Assembly: GCA_902790595.1 (NCBI GenBank)
Contig: CADASL010000001.1
Span: forward strand, 62,001 to 126,000
DNA from: an uncultured Bacteroidales bacterium
GTDB taxonomy: Bacteria > Bacteroidota > Bacteroidia > Bacteroidales > SZUA-534
Direction: 5' to 3'
Length of the DNA stretch: 64,000 nt
Made by a program: the position numbers and the translations under genes. The first letter of the stretch is position 1. Each line of letters opens with the position of its first letter. This document shows, one piece after another, positions 61,671 through 64,000 of the stretch. The notes below the pieces were generated by a model. The model was not told the origin of the DNA. It saw only the letters and a list, made by a program, of their open reading frames with translations, and made no database searches.

Positions 61671-62978
61671 TTACTCGAAATTCTCAGCCAGAAGTTTCCG
61701 TTTTCCGGCCGCAAAAGCCATCGCCGCAAAGGCAATCAGGAAGAAGACGGAGAGGAGTGCCACGCTGTTGCGCATTGAGCCGGAAATCTGCTCAATGAAG
61801 CCAAATCCGAACATTCCGATGACAATGCCGATTTTTTCAGTGATGTCATAGAAGGTGAAGTACGACGCGGTGTCGGTGGTGTCAGACGGGATGAGCATTG
61901 CATAGGTTGAGCGCGCCTGCGACTGAATGCCGCCCATCACAAAGCCCAGGAACGTGGCCAGAATGTAGAACTGCGCGGCGTTCTGAATGAAATAGCCGGC
62001 CACGCAGATTACAATCCAAATGACAAGCATCACCAGAAGCGATGTGAAGTTGCCGTATCGGTTTGATACTCTTGCAAATACAACCGAACCGAACATTGCC
62101 AGAAACTGAATGAGCAGAATCACCACAATCAGCTCGATGGTGCCGATATGCAGCTCGGCGCTGCCAAACAGCGTGGCTACCAGCAGAATGGTCTGCACGC
62201 CCATACTCAGGAACAGGAACGACACCAGAAAAAGGTTCATAACCTGCTGACGGAAAAGGTTTTTGGCAACAGTGGCAATCTCTTTGAATCCTTTCGAAAG
62301 AATGCCGGTGTCAATTTTTGTTTTTGCCTTAAACTCAGTCAGATAGCGGAACGAGAACAGCGCAATGCCTATCCACCAGATGCCCACCAGCAGAAACGAG
62401 AACCGGTAGGCCGCATCTTCGCTGCCAAAGCCCCAGAAATACCACGTGTAAATCATTATCACGCTGAAAATGAACAGAATCATACTGCCAAGGTAACCCC
62501 ACGCGAAACCTTTGGCGCTCACAATGTTGTGCAGGCGCGGTGTGGCGATTATCGGCAGAAACGAGTTGTAATAGACCGTTGCGCCCGCCCAGCCGATGAC
62601 TGCTAAAATGGTCATCATCAGGCCGAAACCAATGTTGCCGCCAGTGAAAAAGTAGAGCCCCGAGCAGGCTGCCGCACCAATTGCGGTGAACATCACCATA
62701 AAGCGCTTGCGGTAGCCGCCCATATCGGCAATGCCTGATAATAAAGGCGTTATAAGAATAATTATGGCATAGCCGATGGCAATTGAGTAGTCGTAGAGAA
62801 CGGTGTTTTTGATGCTGTGCCCGAAAATGCTCACCATACCATTGGCAAAGGCATCTGTGGTAACCCGCTCATAATAAATGGGAAACAACGCTGACGCTAC
62901 AATCAGGCTATAGACAGAATTGGCTATATCGTATGAGCACCAAGCGTTTATGACCCTCCGGTTGTTCTTCTCAATCAT
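61671..62978 (-). CDS. UMF1/Atg22-like MFS transporter
   Basis: 435 residues from ATG 62978 (MIEKNNRRVINAWCSYDIANSVYSLIV); a longer frame to 63038 would overlap the upstream gene. Twelve membrane segments. The WCSYDIANSVYSLIVASALFPIYY start and PLLSGIADMGGYRKRFM are landmarks of the UMF1 family, as is GGIQSQARSTYAMLIPSD in the second half. Family members export amino acids or take up sugars/peptides; the substrate here is unknown. It starts 1 bp after the stop of the LTA-synthase-like gene. Confidence 0.9.
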   Translation of the reverse strand: MIEKNNRRVINAWCSYDIANSVYSLIVASALFPIYYERVTTDAFANGMVSIFGHSIKNTVLYDYSIAIGYAIIILITPLLSGIADMGGYRKRFMVMFTAIGAAACSGLYFFTGGNIGFGLMMTILAVIGWAGATVYYNSFLPIIATPRLHNIVSAKGFAWGYLGSMILFIFSVIMIYTWYFWGFGSEDAAYRFSFLLVGIWWIGIALFSFRYLTEFKAKTKIDTGILSKGFKEIATVAKNLFRQQVMNLFLVSFLFLSMGVQTILLVATLFGSAELHIGTIELIVVILLIQFLAMFGSVVFARVSNRYGNFTSLLVMLVIWIVICVAGYFIQNAAQFYILATFLGFVMGGIQSQARSTYAMLIPSDTTDTASYFTFYDITEKIGIVIGMFGFGFIEQISGSMRNSVALLSVFFLIAFAAMAFAAGKRKLLAENFE

Positions 62979-62979
62979 A

Positions 62980-64000
62980 TCACTTTTGATTGAAATCGTG
63001 CAGCAAAGTTTGCAAAAAAGCCTGACTTTGCATAACAATCGAGTCGCAAACTTCGGAATCCGACAGTTTCGATGATTCTAAATCGTATGTAAATTGTTCG
63101 TTTTCAGTTACAAAACCATAGCCGTTGTTGTAGGCGTAGATGGCGAACTCGGGGCTTCCGGACAGCACGTCCTTGCCAAAGGTGAATTCGCTGTTGCTGA
63201 TGCCGAGCTGGTCGCAGATGAGTGTGGGTATGTCGCTTTGGTTCAGCACTTTGTTGATGATGGTGTCGGTTAGGTTGAGTACGCCGCCAAGCCAAATCAT
63301 CGGAATGTGGAACTTCTCGGGCACGTGGATGGGTGAAGCGCCGGGGTGGCGGCTTCCGTGGTCGGCAACCAGAATCATTAGAGTGCTGTCCCACCAGGGC
63401 TCAGCCGACGCGCGGCGCACAAAATCGCCAATGCAGCTGTCGGTGTAGTGCACCGAGTTCAGGAACAGGCTTTCTTCGTCAGAACCATTGAACCGGCTCG
63501 TGTGCGGCACTTCAAACGGCTCGTGGCTGCTGAGTGTGAACAGCGCGCTGAAAAATGGCGGCTGCATTGCGCAAATGTCGCTGTGCCAGCGGTCGAGAAC
63601 CACGTGGTCGTGGGCGCCCCATTTCGAGTTCATATCGCGGCGGCTGAATTCGTCCATCGTCACCATTCGGCCGTAATTGCCTGTTATAAAGTACGATTTG
63701 AGATTTGCAAAATCGATGTCGCCACCGTAGTAGAACGACGATTGGTAGCCTTCGGTGTGCAGCTTGTGGCTCAGGTGTGGCAGTTTCTGCGCCTTTTCGG
63801 TCAGTTTGACGATAGATGTGGTGGGTTGTGCCGGATAGCCGCTCAGAATGCAGATGAGCCCCTTGTCGGACCGGTCGCCGTTGGCGTAGCAGTTGCTGAA
63901 CAGCACGCCGGTGCGGGCCAGGCTGTCGAGATTCGGCGTCACGTCCGGCATTCCGCCCACACAGCCCACAGCCTTCGCTGTAAAGCTTTCCATCACCATT
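62980..64000 (-). CDS. LTA-synthase/sulfatase-fold membrane-linked phosphotransferase, C-terminal part
   Basis: The gene enters from the right edge; about 340 residues are visible and the N-terminal membrane region is missing. Alkaline-phosphatase-superfamily motifs: metal Glu in VMESFTAKAVG, the nucleophile region NGDRSDKGLICILSGYPAQPTTSI (Ser in place of the usual Thr), SALFTLSSHEPFEVP, and metal ligands in LVADHGSRHPG and the His near SPIHVPEKFHIPM. Such enzymes transfer phosphoglycerol or phosphoethanolamine to envelope glycans or lipids. The stop codon is 1 bp from the MFS transporter start. Confidence 0.9.
   Translation of the reverse strand, partial: MVMESFTAKAVGCVGGMPDVTPNLDSLARTGVLFSNCYANGDRSDKGLICILSGYPAQPTTSIVKLTEKAQKLPHLSHKLHTEGYQSSFYYGGDIDFANLKSYFITGNYGRMVTMDEFSRRDMNSKWGAHDHVVLDRWHSDICAMQPPFFSALFTLSSHEPFEVPHTSRFNGSDEESLFLNSVHYTDSCIGDFVRRASAEPWWDSTLMILVADHGSRHPGASPIHVPEKFHIPMIWLGGVLNLTDTIINKVLNQSDIPTLICDQLGISNSEFTFGKDVLSGSPEFAIYAYNNGYGFVTENEQFTYDLESSKLSDSEVCDSIVMQSQAFLQTLLHDFNQK

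Overview
The window comes from the main chromosome of a Bacteroidota bacterium, most likely order Bacteroidales. The evidence is a complete SusC/SusD polysaccharide-utilisation locus with a hybrid two-component sensor, several TonB-dependent or plugged outer-membrane barrels, a DUF4249 lipoprotein, a DUF4954 protein, and A-rich leaders such as AACTTAAAAAAATGAAA in place of Shine-Dalgarno sequences. Coding DNA is mostly near 50% GC by eye, with distinctly AT-rich islands (about 4373-5733, 10600-11346, 56700-57445). No rRNA, tRNA, CRISPR array, prophage or plasmid replication gene was seen.

Layout. 1-4235 (minus): TonB-dependent receptor, DUF4249 lipoprotein and the start of a third envelope protein, packed as one operon. 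4373-5733: two overlapping paralogous exported proteins. 5828-13124 (plus): galactose mutarotase, cation/proton antiporter, a YgjV-like membrane protein, a tiny charged protein, a nucleoside-permease-type MFS transporter, an AT-rich membrane protein, a ROK sugar kinase and a WbqC-like protein. 13217-16865 (minus): etfB-etfA-acyl-CoA dehydrogenase. 17084-19340: TPR membrane lipoprotein and a divergent ParDE-like toxin-antitoxin pair. 19855-32208 (plus): two paralogous outer-membrane barrels separated by two tandem 31-33-residue cationic mini-genes, then two lipoprotein hydrolases, a carboxypeptidase-like-domain protein, a CPBP membrane protease and an ABC-2 exporter pair. 32316-36859: TSCPD protein, EamA permease, DUF4954 protein, SIS-domain protein. 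37084-49930 (minus): SusD, SusC, GH43, SGNH esterase and hybrid sensor-regulator. 49986-55826: uvrB, an exonuclease/phosphatase-fold protein, a small exported protein, acyl-ACP thioesterase, NADH pyrophosphatase. 56218-61145: a small defence-type island with a frameshifted HIRAN gene, McrB, McrC, and a REP-type tyrosine transposase carrying an extra C-terminal domain. 61129-64000 (minus): HXXEE membrane protein, UMF1-type MFS transporter and a truncated LTA-synthase-like sulfatase-fold protein.

How the genes work together. SusC/D with GH43, esterase and hybrid sensor should bind, import and deacetylate/hydrolyse a substituted hemicellulose-type glycan. The mutarotase, ROK kinase and SIS protein fit downstream sugar metabolism. 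EtfAB feeds or drains electrons from the adjacent acyl-CoA dehydrogenase. The most interesting unexplained parts are (i) the tandem cationic mini-genes under a promoter region with three CTGTAAA boxes phased at exactly 11 bp, upstream of an outer-membrane/protease/ABC cluster, (ii) the McrBC-transposase island, with mosaic base composition inside mcrB and a 24-bp perfect palindrome inside the transposase gene, and (iii) an unusual variety of short-period intergenic repeats (7-, 8- and 10-bp periods) and REP-like hairpins.
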